Source: Candidatus Gastranaerophilales bacterium
GTDB taxonomy: Bacteria > Cyanobacteriota > Vampirovibrionia > Gastranaerophilales > Gastranaerophilaceae
Assembly: GCA_944323535.1 (NCBI GenBank)
Contig: CALUSW010000012.1
Location: 1 to 34,620, forward strand
Reading direction: 5' to 3'
Length of the DNA stretch: 34,620 nt
The position numbers and the translations under genes were made by a program. This document shows, piece by piece, positions 8,240-15,892 of the stretch; positions within the stretch are counted from its first letter, which is position 1, and the number at the start of each line of letters is the position of its first letter. Below the pieces are notes generated by a model. The model ran no database searches. It had not been told where the DNA came from and worked only from the letters and a program-made list of their open reading frames with translations.

Positions 8240-8920
8240 ATGCTGAAAAAATTATTTTTAATAAATATTGCTATGTTTAGTATTGCTCTTGCCGGTTACT
8301 GTTTTTCGGAAGAGCAGCTGTCTAAGATGGAAATTATAGAATACGGACAATCTTATCCGGATGAAAGCATTGCTTCAAGATTAAACAGACTTGAAACCGA
8401 TTATTTCGGAATGGTGCAAAGCGGTGATATAGATTCCAGAATGGATATGCTTAAAAGAATGTCCAATAATTCAAAACGAAGTGCAATTCTTCTTCCCGAA
8501 GATAATTATTATCCCGGAGAAAAACGAAGTGCTATGGGCAGATTCTGGGATAATGTTACCGATACTTTTTCAGGCGGAACGGTTACCGGCTTTACTCCGG
8601 GACTTGATATGAACTCTTACGGCTACTCAAACAGTGTTTACGGAAACGGTTTTAATAACTTTTTCAACAATCTTCCTTATTGCCCGTATCATAACAGATA
8701 TCATAACAACAATTTTTTCAACAGGGCATACCGAAATATTAACAGGTTTGCAAATTCCGGATTTAATTATAATTATCCGAATTTTAACAGACACTATTAC
8801 GGACGTAATCACTATAATCGTCCTTATTCTCCTTACTATGGTCCATACAGACGGATGATTCCGCAAAATAACCTGACTAATTTAGCAACGAGGTCCTCTG
8901 TTCATATTATTAAGGACTAA
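8240..8920 (+). CDS. Exported Asn/Tyr/Arg-rich protein
   Basis: 226 residues with a signal peptide (about 1-22). After it comes a motif of the form E.IEYGQ.YP.ES...RL.RLE.DYFG......R.D.L (about 30-70). I recall similar motifs repeated in exported proteins of cyanobacteria and their non-photosynthetic relatives. From about 127 onward the sequence is low complexity, dominated by Asn, Tyr, Phe, Arg and His (for example YHNRYHNNNFFNRAY), and likely disordered or adhesive. The ATG is supported by AGGAG at 8227-8231. Function is unknown. Long open frames inside this gene in other frames come from its biased composition and are not genes. Confidence 0.75.
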   Translation: MLKKLFLINIAMFSIALAGYCFSEEQLSKMEIIEYGQSYPDESIASRLNRLETDYFGMVQSGDIDSRMDMLKRMSNNSKRSAILLPEDNYYPGEKRSAMGRFWDNVTDTFSGGTVTGFTPGLDMNSYGYSNSVYGNGFNNFFNNLPYCPYHNRYHNNNFFNRAYRNINRFANSGFNYNYPNFNRHYYGRNHYNRPYSPYYGPYRRMIPQNNLTNLATRSSVHIIKD

Positions 8921-8933
8921 TTTTATACAATAA

Positions 8934-8963
8934 AAAAAAGAGAACTTCTACGTCCTCTTTTTT
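8934..8963. terminator. Bidirectional terminator hairpin
   Basis: Arms 8934-8945 and 8952-8963 pair over 12 positions with one A-C mismatch and a 6-base loop. An A-run on one flank and a T-run on the other make it usable from both directions. It lies between the exported-protein gene (+) and rpsR (-), which converge here. Confidence 0.75.
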
Positions 8964-8975
8964 ACTTTTATTCTT

Positions 8976-9002
8976 AAAGTGAAAATTCAATATTTTCGCT
9001 TT
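8976..9002 (-). terminator. Second hairpin just after rpsR
   Basis: AAAGTGAAAAT (8976-8986) pairs with ATTTTCGCTTT (8992-9002) over 11 positions, including one T-G pair, with a 5-base loop. It begins five bases after the rpsR stop. It lacks a strong T-run on the rpsR side, so it may be an RNA 3'-end stabiliser in front of the stronger terminator at 8934-8963. Confidence 0.45.
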
Positions 9003-9007
9003 CAAAA

Positions 9008-9241
9008 TTATGATTCAAAAACATAGCAAAGAAGAGAAGTTTCTCTTGCTTTTTTAACGGCTTTTGCCAGTTTTCTCTGATGCTCTGCGCAGGTGCCTGT
9101 TATTCTTCTCGGAAGAATTTTTCCTGCTTCCGTTAAATATTTTCTCAGCTTTTGTGAATCTTTGTAATCAATTTCTTCAACTTTATCTGCACAAAAACTG
9201 CAGTTTTTACGTTTTTTCTTGTCTAATTGTTCTTTTGCCAT
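9008..9241 (-). CDS. rpsR: 30S ribosomal protein S18
   Basis: 77 residues, the normal length. The S18 core is visible: CSFC....IDYKD...[31 protein letters not shown]18 binds S6 on the 30S platform, which fits its position as last gene of rpsF-ssb-rpsR. A GAGG about eight bases before the ATG supports the start. Two hairpins lie directly downstream. The N-terminal CSFC cysteine pair is of the kind found in zinc-binding S18 variants; whether it binds metal is not known. Confidence 0.97.
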   Translation of the reverse strand: MAKEQLDKKKRKNCSFCADKVEEIDYKDSQKLRKYLTEAGKILPRRITGTCAEHQRKLAKAVKKARETSLLCYVFES

Positions 9242-9273
9242 TATATTTTCCTCTATTTTCTATTTTTTATTAA

Positions 9274-9675
9274 TTAAAACGGAATTTCTTCTTCACCTAT
9301 CAAAACATCATCCATTTCGGTTTCCGAAAATTTAACAACCTCATCTGCCGTTTTTTTAGCAGACGCATTTTGCATATTTGAAGAACCTAAAATTTCAAAG
9401 CTTGACAGATCTATTTCCATTACTTTCTTTTCTGTTCCGTCTTCACCTTGGATATTTGAAACCTGCAGTCTGCCTTCAACAACAATTCTGTCGCCCTTTG
9501 AAACAGCCTGTTCTATAGATTCCGCATTATTACCGCGGGCAATAACCCTTATTAAAGATTGTTCTTTTTCATCTATATTTAATGTAAAAGAAGTTACAGG
9601 AATATTATTCCCGGTAAATCTCTTTTCGGGATTTCTATATACTGTTCCTGATATTACTGCTTTTGCGATAGACAT
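9274..9675 (-). CDS. ssb: Single-stranded DNA-binding protein
   Basis: 133 residues, short for an SSB. The OB-fold occupies about 1-95 (start MSIAKAVISGTVYRNPEKRFT, strand GDRIVVEGRLQV). The C-terminal tail is brief and acidic, ending EEEIPF, the tip through which SSB recruits repair and replication proteins. It lies between rpsF and rpsR, the standard bacterial arrangement, 15 bases after rpsF. A GGAG precedes the ATG. The glycine-rich linker seen in many SSBs is almost absent here. A second ssb elsewhere cannot be excluded. Confidence 0.93.
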   Translation of the reverse strand: MSIAKAVISGTVYRNPEKRFTGNNIPVTSFTLNIDEKEQSLIRVIARGNNAESIEQAVSKGDRIVVEGRLQVSNIQGEDGTEKKVMEIDLSSFEILGSSNMQNASAKKTADEVVKFSETEMDDVLIGEEEIPF

Positions 9676-9690
9676 TGTTTTCTCCGTTGA

Positions 9691-9987
9691 TTATGCTTTA
9701 ACTTCAGAAGTTTCTAAAAGCATTATTCTTAATATGTTTTCATTCAATCTTAGCTGACGGTTGAATTTTTGAACCTGAGCCGGTTCCATTTCAAAATTAT
9801 GTACTACAAAATAGCCGTCTCTGAATTCTTTAATATCATAAGACAATTTTTTACGACCCATTTTATCAGTCGATAAAACTTTTCCTTCTAATGATTGTAT
9901 TGTTTCTTCTATTTTTCCGGAAATTTTTTCAAATTCTTCAGAATCAATATTTGGTTTTATTATTGATAATAATTCGTAAGTTCTCAA
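9691..9987 (-). CDS. rpsF: 30S ribosomal protein S6
   Basis: 98 residues with the S6 pattern MR.YELL.I..P, MGRKKLSYDIKEFRDGYFVV and the C-terminal LRLNENILR.ML. It is first in the operon with ssb and rpsR. The start codon is TTG (9985-9987). It is well supported by AAGGAG seven bases upstream and by the conserved N-terminal MR.YE, so this is a genuine non-ATG start. An imperfect ATGTT-N6-AACAT palindrome at 10032-10047 lies upstream in the divergent region shared with the XRE gene. Confidence 0.96.
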   Translation of the reverse strand: MRTYELLSIIKPNIDSEEFEKISGKIEETIQSLEGKVLSTDKMGRKKLSYDIKEFRDGYFVVHNFEMEPAQVQKFNRQLRLNENILRIMLLETSEVKA

Positions 9988-10150
9988 TTTATTTCTCCTT
10001 GACTTTTATTAATAATCTTTATATCAAGTACATGTTAGCATGAACATTTTTAAATACAAATATAGCTTGAAAAATTTTTACAAATTTAGTTGAATCTTTT
10101 TATATAATTTTTTAAATAAAAAAACAACACAGGATGTTCTCAAAAGGACT

Positions 10151-10190
10151 ACATACAAATATCAATAATTGTTTAAAAATATTTGTATGT
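10151..10190. promoter_or_regulatory. Perfect 12-bp inverted repeat covering the XRE start codon
   Basis: ACATACAAATAT (10151-10162) and its exact complement ATATTTGTATGT (10179-10190) are separated by 16 bases. The right arm contains the ATG at 10187-10189. Outside the arms, GTTCTC (10136-10141) and GAGAAC (10196-10201) form a further 6-bp complementary pair. It could be an operator for autoregulation by the encoded XRE protein or an mRNA hairpin hiding the start codon. A TATAAT lies upstream at 10103-10108. Confidence 0.7.
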
Positions 10191-10417
10191 TGCAAGAGAA
10201 CGAAAAATTAAGATTACTGGGAAGAAATATAGCCCGTATAAGAAAGGAAAAGGGCTATTCCCAAAATGAACTTTCGGAATTGTTAAATGTTTCAAGAGAA
10301 CATTTGGCTAAAATAGAAACCGCAAAAAGAGGGTTGAGCTTAAAGCTTCTTTTTAAATTAAACGAGGTTCTTAATGTTCCGGAATCTGCTTTTTTTGATT
10401 TTAATGAAAAAATATAA
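10187..10417 (+). CDS. XRE-family transcriptional regulator
   Basis: From the ATG at 10187 the protein has 76 residues, essentially one helix-turn-helix domain of the Cro/CI (HTH_3) type. The pattern is LGRNIARIRKEKGYSQNELSELLNVSREHLAKIE, then LLFKLNEVLNVPESAFF. A TTG at 10169 would add six residues, but neither start has a Shine-Dalgarno sequence. The ATG is preferred because the HTH core begins soon after it; experimental mapping would be needed to settle this. It has no sensor domain. It is divergent from the rpsF operon and is followed by a small terminator-like hairpin, so it seems to be transcribed alone. The inverted repeat over its start suggests self-control. Confidence 0.85.
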   Translation: MLQENEKLRLLGRNIARIRKEKGYSQNELSELLNVSREHLAKIETAKRGLSLKLLFKLNEVLNVPESAFFDFNEKI

Positions 10418-10435
10418 TCCGGTTTTGTATTAAAG

Positions 10436-10477
10436 TTAGAATTTGGGATTTTTATTCTAATTTTATCTTTTTTGTAT
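10436..10477 (+). terminator. Rho-independent terminator after XRE gene
   Basis: TTAGAAT (10436-10442) pairs with ATTCTAA (10454-10460) across an 11-base loop. Flanking A/T pairs extend the stem, and it is followed by TTTTATCTTTTTT. The stem is AT-rich but the T-runs are good. Confidence 0.55.
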
Positions 10478-10484
10478 ATTTGGT

Positions 10485-10513
10485 ATTACATTAAAGTCAT
10501 TTTGATTTATAAT
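10485..10513 (+). promoter_or_regulatory. Promoter very close to the YjbR start codon
   Basis: ATTACA (10485-10490), a 17-base spacer and a perfect TATAAT (10508-10513). The ATG at 10524 lies only ten bases past the -10 box, so the leader would be about four bases or none, and no ribosome binding site is visible. Confidence 0.45.
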
Positions 10514-10523
10514 ACAATTTAAT

Positions 10524-11189
10524 ATGACAGATTTCTTTACTAATAAAAAAAATAACAAAGCAAAGCTTTTAAAATTCGGTTTTACGCTGGAAAACGGTTT
10601 ATTTATATATAAACAAATTTTACCTGATAATAAGTTTAAGCTGACCGTTTTTATTGACGATAAAGGAAAACTGCACACAAAACTTATTGATCCCGAAACA
10701 AACGAATTATATACCCTGCATTTACTTGAAGGTGTTTCCGGGAACTTTGCAGGAAAAATAAAAAAAGAATACGAACAAATATTGCAAAAAATAGCCGGTG
10801 AATGTTTTGACCCTGATGTATTTAAAACACGGCAGGCTAATGATTTAATTAAATATATAAAAGAAAAATATAATGATGAACCTGAATTTTTATGGGAAAA
10901 ATTTGCAGGCAACGCAATAGTAAGACGAAAAGACAATCTAAAATGGTATGCCGCCTTTTTATCCGTATCAAAACAAAAACTCGGTTTTAGCGAAACTTCT
11001 TCTGTTGAAATAATTGATTTAAGAACAATTGACGCAGATAAAATAATAGACAATAAAACGGTTTTCCCCGGATATCATATGAACAAAAAACACTGGATAA
11101 CCATAATTTTGGATAATTCAGTACCGATGGATTATATAAAAAAAAGAATTGATGAGAGCTATATACTTGCAAAAAAGAATAAGAAGTAA
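10524..11189 (+). CDS. MmcQ/YjbR-family protein
   Basis: 221 residues. The C-terminal half (about 105-221) is the YjbR/MmcQ fold: FLWEKF..NAIVRR.DN.KWYA.F, then PGYHMNKKHWITIILD.SVP...I...ID.SY.LA, which is diagnostic. Family members have a DNA-binding-like fold, but no established biochemical role is known to me. The first 100 residues form a separate domain (FGFTLENGLFIYKQIL, then a beta-rich stretch). This long form appears in some anaerobes; the extension is not recognised further. It is convergent with recN, with only three bases between them. A 196-codon open frame on the opposite strand is a shadow. Confidence 0.8.
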   Translation: MTDFFTNKKNNKAKLLKFGFTLENGLFIYKQILPDNKFKLTVFIDDKGKLHTKLIDPETNELYTLHLLEGVSGNFAGKIKKEYEQILQKIAGECFDPDVFKTRQANDLIKYIKEKYNDEPEFLWEKFAGNAIVRRKDNLKWYAAFLSVSKQKLGFSETSSVEIIDLRTIDADKIIDNKTVFPGYHMNKKHWITIILDNSVPMDYIKKRIDESYILAKKNKK

Positions 11190-11192
11190 TTT

Positions 11193-12848
11193 TTAATTTA
11201 CTCCGAGAAGATTTTTAGCAAAAGATGTCGATTCTTCGTTTATTTCACCTGCTGCAAGAAGTGCAACCGCTTTAATTCTGTTTTCATCTTTTAAGTTATA
11301 AACACTTACTTTTGTTGTTTCACCCTGTTGCTTTTTGACATAGAAATGAGAATCGGCCTTTGCCGCAATAATCGGCTGGTGGGTTATTAATATAATCTGA
11401 TGTGATTTTGAAAGGTTTACTATTTCATCTGCAACAGCTTGAGAAGCTTTTCCTGAAATTCCGGTGTCAATTTCATCAAAGATTACGGTATTGGTTGAAT
11501 CTGCTTTTGCAAAAATGGTTTTTATTGCAAGCATTATCCTTGATATTTCACCGCCCGAAGCTGTTTTTGCAAGGGGTTTTAATGGCTCGGATACGTTTGT
11601 TGAAATAAGAAATTCAACTTTGTCAGTTCCGTTTTCACACATCGGAATATTTTCTACCGTTATTTCAAATTTTGATTTAGGCAGCTCCAATTTTTCCATT
11701 TCAACGGTTACTGCTCGGGATAATACTTTTGCAAGTTCTTTTCTTGCACTGCTTATAGTTTGTGATAATTCTGCCAGTTCATTATTTAATTCTTTTATTT
11801 CTTTCTCGGTTTGTATAATTTCATCCCCTGAAACTTCAATTGCATTCAACTCTGAAGATAATTTTTCATATGTATTCAAAACATCTTCAAGAGTAGGTCC
11901 ATACTTTCTTTTTAGTTTATCAAGCAGGCTCAAACGCTCCTGAATAAAGTCCATTCTTTCGTTATCATTTTCTTTGGAGTCAGCATAATCCCTTAGTTGA
12001 GAAGCTAAATCCTTAATGGTTTCATAAGTATTTATAAATTCCTCCTCCAGTTTGGAAGTTGATTCGTCAAGCTGAGATAATTTTGCAAGATTCGACTTAA
12101 CGGAGCCAAGCGCACTTATTATATTGTTATCCTCGCCGTATAATGCCCAGTATGAAGAAAAAGAAAGTTCTTTAAGTTTTTCTATATTAGATAAAATCTC
12201 AAGTTCTTTTTCAAGTTTTTCACATTCATCCGTATTTTCCACAGAAGCATTTTCAATCTCCTGCACCTGAAACTTTAAAAAATCTTTTTGCTGCTCTGAG
12301 GCATTAAGGCGGTCTTTCAATTCTTCAAGACGTTTGTGCAGCCCCAGAAACTTATGATATTTTTCTTTATACAACGCAATATTGTCCCTATGCGGTTTAA
12401 GGGCAAAATTATCCAATAAAATTATATGATTTTTAGGCTGAATATAATTATAACTTTGATGCTGGGTATGAATATCAAGAAGTTTTTCTCTTATCTCTTT
12501 TATAAAATCCAGAGTTACGGGAACTCCGTTAATTCTGGAACGTGCGGATGATAATGTGATTTCTCTTGATATTATTAACTCGTTTCCGTTTATATCTATA
12601 TCATTTTGACTAAAACAAGACCTGTCAAAATTGTCATCCAGTTCAATTAAAATTTCAATATATGCACGTTCTGCACCTGTTTTTATAACTTCTTTATTAA
12701 CCTTAGCCCCTAGTACAGCATCAATAGCACCTATTATTATACTTTTACCGGCTCCCGTTTCACCGGTGAAAACATTAAACCCTTTATCAAATTCAAGAGT
12801 CAGCTCGTCAATTAATATATAATTTTTTATATTGATAAGTTTAATCAT
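11193..12848 (-). CDS. recN: DNA repair protein RecN
   Basis: 551 residues, normal for this SMC-like ATPase that acts at double-strand breaks. The Walker A motif GETGAGKS is at 29-36. A long coiled-coil region runs from about 155 to 370, and the ABC signature region (TASGGEISRIMLA) precedes Walker B (VIFDEIDTGISG, about 450-465). The start at 12848 is supported by AAAGG five bases upstream, inside the end of nadK; only one base separates the two genes. recN next to nadK is a common pairing in bacteria. It ends the grpE-dnaJ operon. Confidence 0.95.
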   Translation of the reverse strand: MIKLINIKNYILIDELTLEFDKGFNVFTGETGAGKSIIIGAIDAVLGAKVNKEVIKTGAERAYIEILIELDDNFDRSCFSQNDIDINGNELIISREITLSSARSRINGVPVTLDFIKEIREKLLDIHTQHQSYNYIQPKNHIILLDNFALKPHRDNIALYKEKYHKFLGLHKRLEELKDRLNASEQQKDFLKFQVQEIENASVENTDECEKLEKELEILSNIEKLKELSFSSYWALYGEDNNIISALGSVKSNLAKLSQLDESTSKLEEEFINTYETIKDLASQLRDYADSKENDNERMDFIQERLSLLDKLKRKYGPTLEDVLNTYEKLSSELNAIEVSGDEIIQTEKEIKELNNELAELSQTISSARKELAKVLSRAVTVEMEKLELPKSKFEITVENIPMCENGTDKVEFLISTNVSEPLKPLAKTASGGEISRIMLAIKTIFAKADSTNTVIFDEIDTGISGKASQAVADEIVNLSKSHQIILITHQPIIAAKADSHFYVKKQQGETTKVSVYNLKDENRIKAVALLAAGEINEESTSFAKNLLGVN

Positions 12849-12849
12849 A

Positions 12850-13701
12850 TTAACCTTTCCAGGAGACTCCCCAGTGCAGTTTTTCTTTTAGTACAGAGTA
12901 AAAAGAATTTTTTTCAAGATTTAAAAGCAGCAAACGTGCCTGATATTTGCTTTTTCTTATTTCTATAAATTCATTGTCGCCCAAATTAAAAGTTTGCTGT
13001 CCGTCAGCAGAAATTTTTAACAGCGGTTTATTTTTGCTAGAAGTAACTTTTATTATTTCATCAGACGGAATAACAATTGGTCTTGCATTCATCGTATGAG
13101 GACATATAGGGACAATAACCATTGCATCAAGAACAGGAGATAATATCGGACCTCCCGCAGACAGAGTGTATGCCGTCGACCCTGTTGGCGTTGATATGAT
13201 TATTCCGTCTGCCAGATAATCACATACAATATTATCGTTTATATGAACATAAAGTCTTGAAGTTCTTGAAAAACTGTCGCCTTTTATAACAATGTCATTA
13301 AGAGCATTCATCCTGCCGTCAAGCGCTGTAAGCATAATACGATCTTCTATTTTAAAAGCTCCGTCCAGAATATATTTAATAGCTTCTTCCGTTTGTGTAG
13401 GTTTTGCCTGTGATAAAAAACCTAATCTTCCAAGATTTATACCAAGGATAGGAACTAAATATTTTGAATAATATCTTGCGGTTTTTAATATTGTTCCGTC
13501 ACCGCCCAGTACAATAGCAAATGTTATTTCTGGAGAGAATAAATCTGTTGTATGAATTTCTGCATTAATATCATTTTTCTTTAAATCTTCAGCCAATTTA
13601 AGCGCTGTATCCGCCGCTTTTTGATTTTCTTTATTATAAAAAACTCCGGTCTTTGAAAGATTGATTTCATCTCCGTTTACGGATTTAATTATACTCTGCA
13701 T
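12850..13701 (-). CDS. nadK: NAD kinase
   Basis: 283 residues. Phosphorylates NAD to NADP using ATP or polyphosphate in the cytoplasm. The GGDGT motif is at 66-70 and the NLGRLGFL motif at 89-96. The second conserved block reads DGIIISTPTGSTAYTLSAGGP (about 165-185). The ATG lies 13 bases inside the end of the methyltransferase gene, with AGGAG just before it, so translation is probably coupled. NADP supply is also connected to nadA at 32900-33811, but the two genes are far apart and not co-transcribed. Confidence 0.95.
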   Translation of the reverse strand: MQSIIKSVNGDEINLSKTGVFYNKENQKAADTALKLAEDLKKNDINAEIHTTDLFSPEITFAIVLGGDGTILKTARYYSKYLVPILGINLGRLGFLSQAKPTQTEEAIKYILDGAFKIEDRIMLTALDGRMNALNDIVIKGDSFSRTSRLYVHINDNIVCDYLADGIIISTPTGSTAYTLSAGGPILSPVLDAMVIVPICPHTMNARPIVIPSDEIIKVTSSKNKPLLKISADGQQTFNLGDNEFIEIRKSKYQARLLLLNLEKNSFYSVLKEKLHWGVSWKG

Positions 13702-14261
13702 AAACTCTCCTGCAATTTATACGCCATAAGAAGCCCGTCAGGCAAATCCAATATTTGTGTTTGATACTCATTATGCGAAGATACCGCATCAACAAACGGC
13801 TGCACTTTTTTTGCATGTGAAATTATATTATCCGCCAATATTACCCCGCCTTTTTTTAATAAAGGATGAACCGCCTCAAAAAACTTTATATATTCCTGCT
13901 TATTCGCATCTATAAATACAAGATCAAATTTTTCATTTATTTCATTCGTTATAATATCATATGCCTGACCCGTTTTAAATGTTACAACATCTGACAAACC
14001 GCAGTATTCAAAGTACTCTTTTGCAAGACATTGCCTTTTTTCCCAGAATTCTATAGTTGTTAAATGCCCGTTTGTTGTTTTTAAAGCTTCGGCAATCCAC
14101 AATCCCGAATATCCGTTTGACGTCCCTATTTCCAGAACATCTTTAATACCGGCAAGTTTAATCAGCATATTAATAAAATTACCGGTTTGATGGGAAACAT
14201 TCCAAAATTCTTCTGAAGTCTTTTCCAGTTTTTCTATAATTTCTAATGTTTTACTGTCCAT
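13689..14261 (-). CDS. SAM-dependent O-methyltransferase (caffeoyl-CoA OMT-like)
   Basis: 190 residues. The class I methyltransferase motif I is VLEIGTSNGYS (42-52). The metal-binding part typical of cation-dependent O-methyltransferases follows: FDLVFIDANKQEY (about 113-125), then GGVILADNI. Related bacterial proteins include tRNA methyltransferase TrmR (YrrM) and small-molecule catechol methyltransferases, so the substrate is open. It overlaps the propeller gene upstream by 11 bases and nadK downstream by 13 bases, showing tight coupling within the operon. Confidence 0.88.
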   Translation of the reverse strand: MDSKTLEIIEKLEKTSEEFWNVSHQTGNFINMLIKLAGIKDVLEIGTSNGYSGLWIAEALKTTNGHLTTIEFWEKRQCLAKEYFEYCGLSDVVTFKTGQAYDIITNEINEKFDLVFIDANKQEYIKFFEAVHPLLKKGGVILADNIISHAKKVQPFVDAVSSHNEYQTQILDLPDGLLMAYKLQESLCRV

Positions 14262-15882
14262 TTCTTCTTTCCAATATAGTAATCATATTAATATATTCAC
14301 TTATAGGCAGTGTTTGAATTGCTTTTTTCTTATCCATATCGAATACTACATATTTTAAATCAGCCATATTTGTAATAACAGCCAGATTAGAATCCGGAAC
14401 AGGCGCAAATGCTTTTGAAAAACCGCCGACCGGAAGCTTTGCTTCCAGCAGACTTCCGTCATTATTATTGTATGTATAAACCACATTATCTTCCGCGCAG
14501 AGTATATAGATATTTCCGTTATAAGAATACATATCTATAGGTTTTTTACCGATTTCAATATCTTTTATGCTGGTAGAATATGTTTTTAAGTTCTGTACCA
14601 GTTCCTCCGTTTCCTGTTCTTCTTCCTCAACATAATCATATTCCGTATACAAATCTTCAGTTATAGCTTCCGCCAATTCCTGCTGATCTTCTTTTTTTCT
14701 GAATTTTTCTTTTATAAGATCTTTTTTACTTTTTGCAACACTTATGTCCTGAAGCAAATCAAAATATATAATTCGCAGCTTAGGTTTAGTTCTTGATACT
14801 AAATAAATTATATTGTTATCCAGAATTAATTTTGTTGCATTAGGATAATTAGAAATAAGTTTATTTGCATAGTTATCATTCAAATCCAGAACATAAATAT
14901 TTGATGTTTTCAAATCAACATAAGCAATTTTGGTTCCGTCCTTTGATATCGAAAGTTTTTGAGGCGCACCTGCCAATTGGATTTTTTCCTTCAAGGTCAT
15001 AGAGTTTAAATCTATTACAAATAATGACTCATCTGTAACACTGGCAACATAAGCCTTTTTATTTGCATCATCTACGGCAATTTCAGAAGGAAATGCTGTC
15101 AAATCTATAGTTTTGGCAACATATTCATTAGTTATATCAATAACATCCAAATTCTTTTTATTATTTGTTGCAGCCAGAAGAAACTTACCGTTTAAAACAG
15201 GTTTTACATCCTTCATTACCCCTGAAGTTTTTAAAGAATATAAAGGCTCCGTAACAGTAGAAGAAAATATTTGAAGATATTCCGTCTGAAAATTATTAAC
15301 AAAAAACAATTTATTTTTTAAAACGGCAGGAACATTATAATTTCTGGTATCTTCAACTCTTTTACCGGTCGGGAGAGGCGCTGTTTTTCTTCTGGAAACA
15401 AATCCTGATGTTTTAGCACTTCCTATAAGAGGTATTTGTATATCTCCGAGTATTCCTGCGTAACACTCCGGCAGAACAAGACCTCTGGGAACTACTATAT
15501 CCTGAGGCAAAGCTCCTGTCTTAACTTCAACCGGCAAATTCGGTATTTCTCTAATTGTAAGTGTATTTGCGCCTGTTCTTATTATTTTAAGCAAAGAAAA
15601 GTTATTATTAAAAAGTATCAAATCAGGAAGTTTATCTATAGATTGATTTTCGGGATATGTACGAACAACTTCTACTTTTTCTACTTCTTCGGGATATGCG
15701 GGAAATACGGGAATATACATAACATTGTCGTTATATACTACTATTCCGTCAAACCTTACCGTAGGAACTTTCTTTTGTGTTTGCAGAAAATCCTTTATTT
15801 CTTTAGGCAGCTGTTTTGCATATGAAGGCACTGCCGCCATAAGAAATATTATCAAAGTAAAAATAAATATTTTAATTTTCAT
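14251..15882 (-). CDS. Exported beta-propeller repeat protein
   Basis: 543 residues from the ATG at 15882, which starts a clear signal peptide (MKIKIFIFTLIIFLMAAVPSYA) and has AGAGGA just before it. An in-frame ATG at 15909 lies inside the dnaJ end and lacks such support. After about residue 170 the sequence has YVTN/NHL-like beta-propeller blades of the form VIDL...T....I.L...P..L..S.DG.K..YV. A charged acidic stretch (about 405-425, rich in Glu) interrupts the blades. No enzymatic residue is recognised. It sits between dnaJ and an O-methyltransferase; an exported protein in a chaperone operon is unusual, and its role is unknown. Confidence 0.8.
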   Translation of the reverse strand: MKIKIFIFTLIIFLMAAVPSYAKQLPKEIKDFLQTQKKVPTVRFDGIVVYNDNVMYIPVFPAYPEEVEKVEVVRTYPENQSIDKLPDLILFNNNFSLLKIIRTGANTLTIREIPNLPVEVKTGALPQDIVVPRGLVLPECYAGILGDIQIPLIGSAKTSGFVSRRKTAPLPTGKRVEDTRNYNVPAVLKNKLFFVNNFQTEYLQIFSSTVTEPLYSLKTSGVMKDVKPVLNGKFLLAATNNKKNLDVIDITNEYVAKTIDLTAFPSEIAVDDANKKAYVASVTDESLFVIDLNSMTLKEKIQLAGAPQKLSISKDGTKIAYVDLKTSNIYVLDLNDNYANKLISNYPNATKLILDNNIIYLVSRTKPKLRIIYFDLLQDISVAKSKKDLIKEKFRKKEDQQELAEAITEDLYTEYDYVEEEEQETEELVQNLKTYSTSIKDIEIGKKPIDMYSYNGNIYILCAEDNVVYTYNNNDGSLLEAKLPVGGFSKAFAPVPDSNLAVITNMADLKYVVFDMDKKKAIQTLPISEYINMITILERRNGQ

Positions 15883-15892
15883 ACGTCCTCTG

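Noticed and set aside
8627-8866. Two further open frames inside the Asn/Tyr-rich gene
   Set aside because: Biased AAT/TAT/ATT-rich codons keep several frames open at once; only the frame with signal peptide and ribosome binding site is credible.
10463-11053. 196-codon open frame on the reverse strand
   Set aside because: It lies antisense to the YjbR-family gene, which has a recognisable domain. The antisense protein is Ser/Phe-rich in the way of a shadow frame.
11464-11943. 159-codon open frame on the forward strand
   Set aside because: Antisense to recN, with no signal or family feature; the recN motifs leave no doubt which strand is coding.
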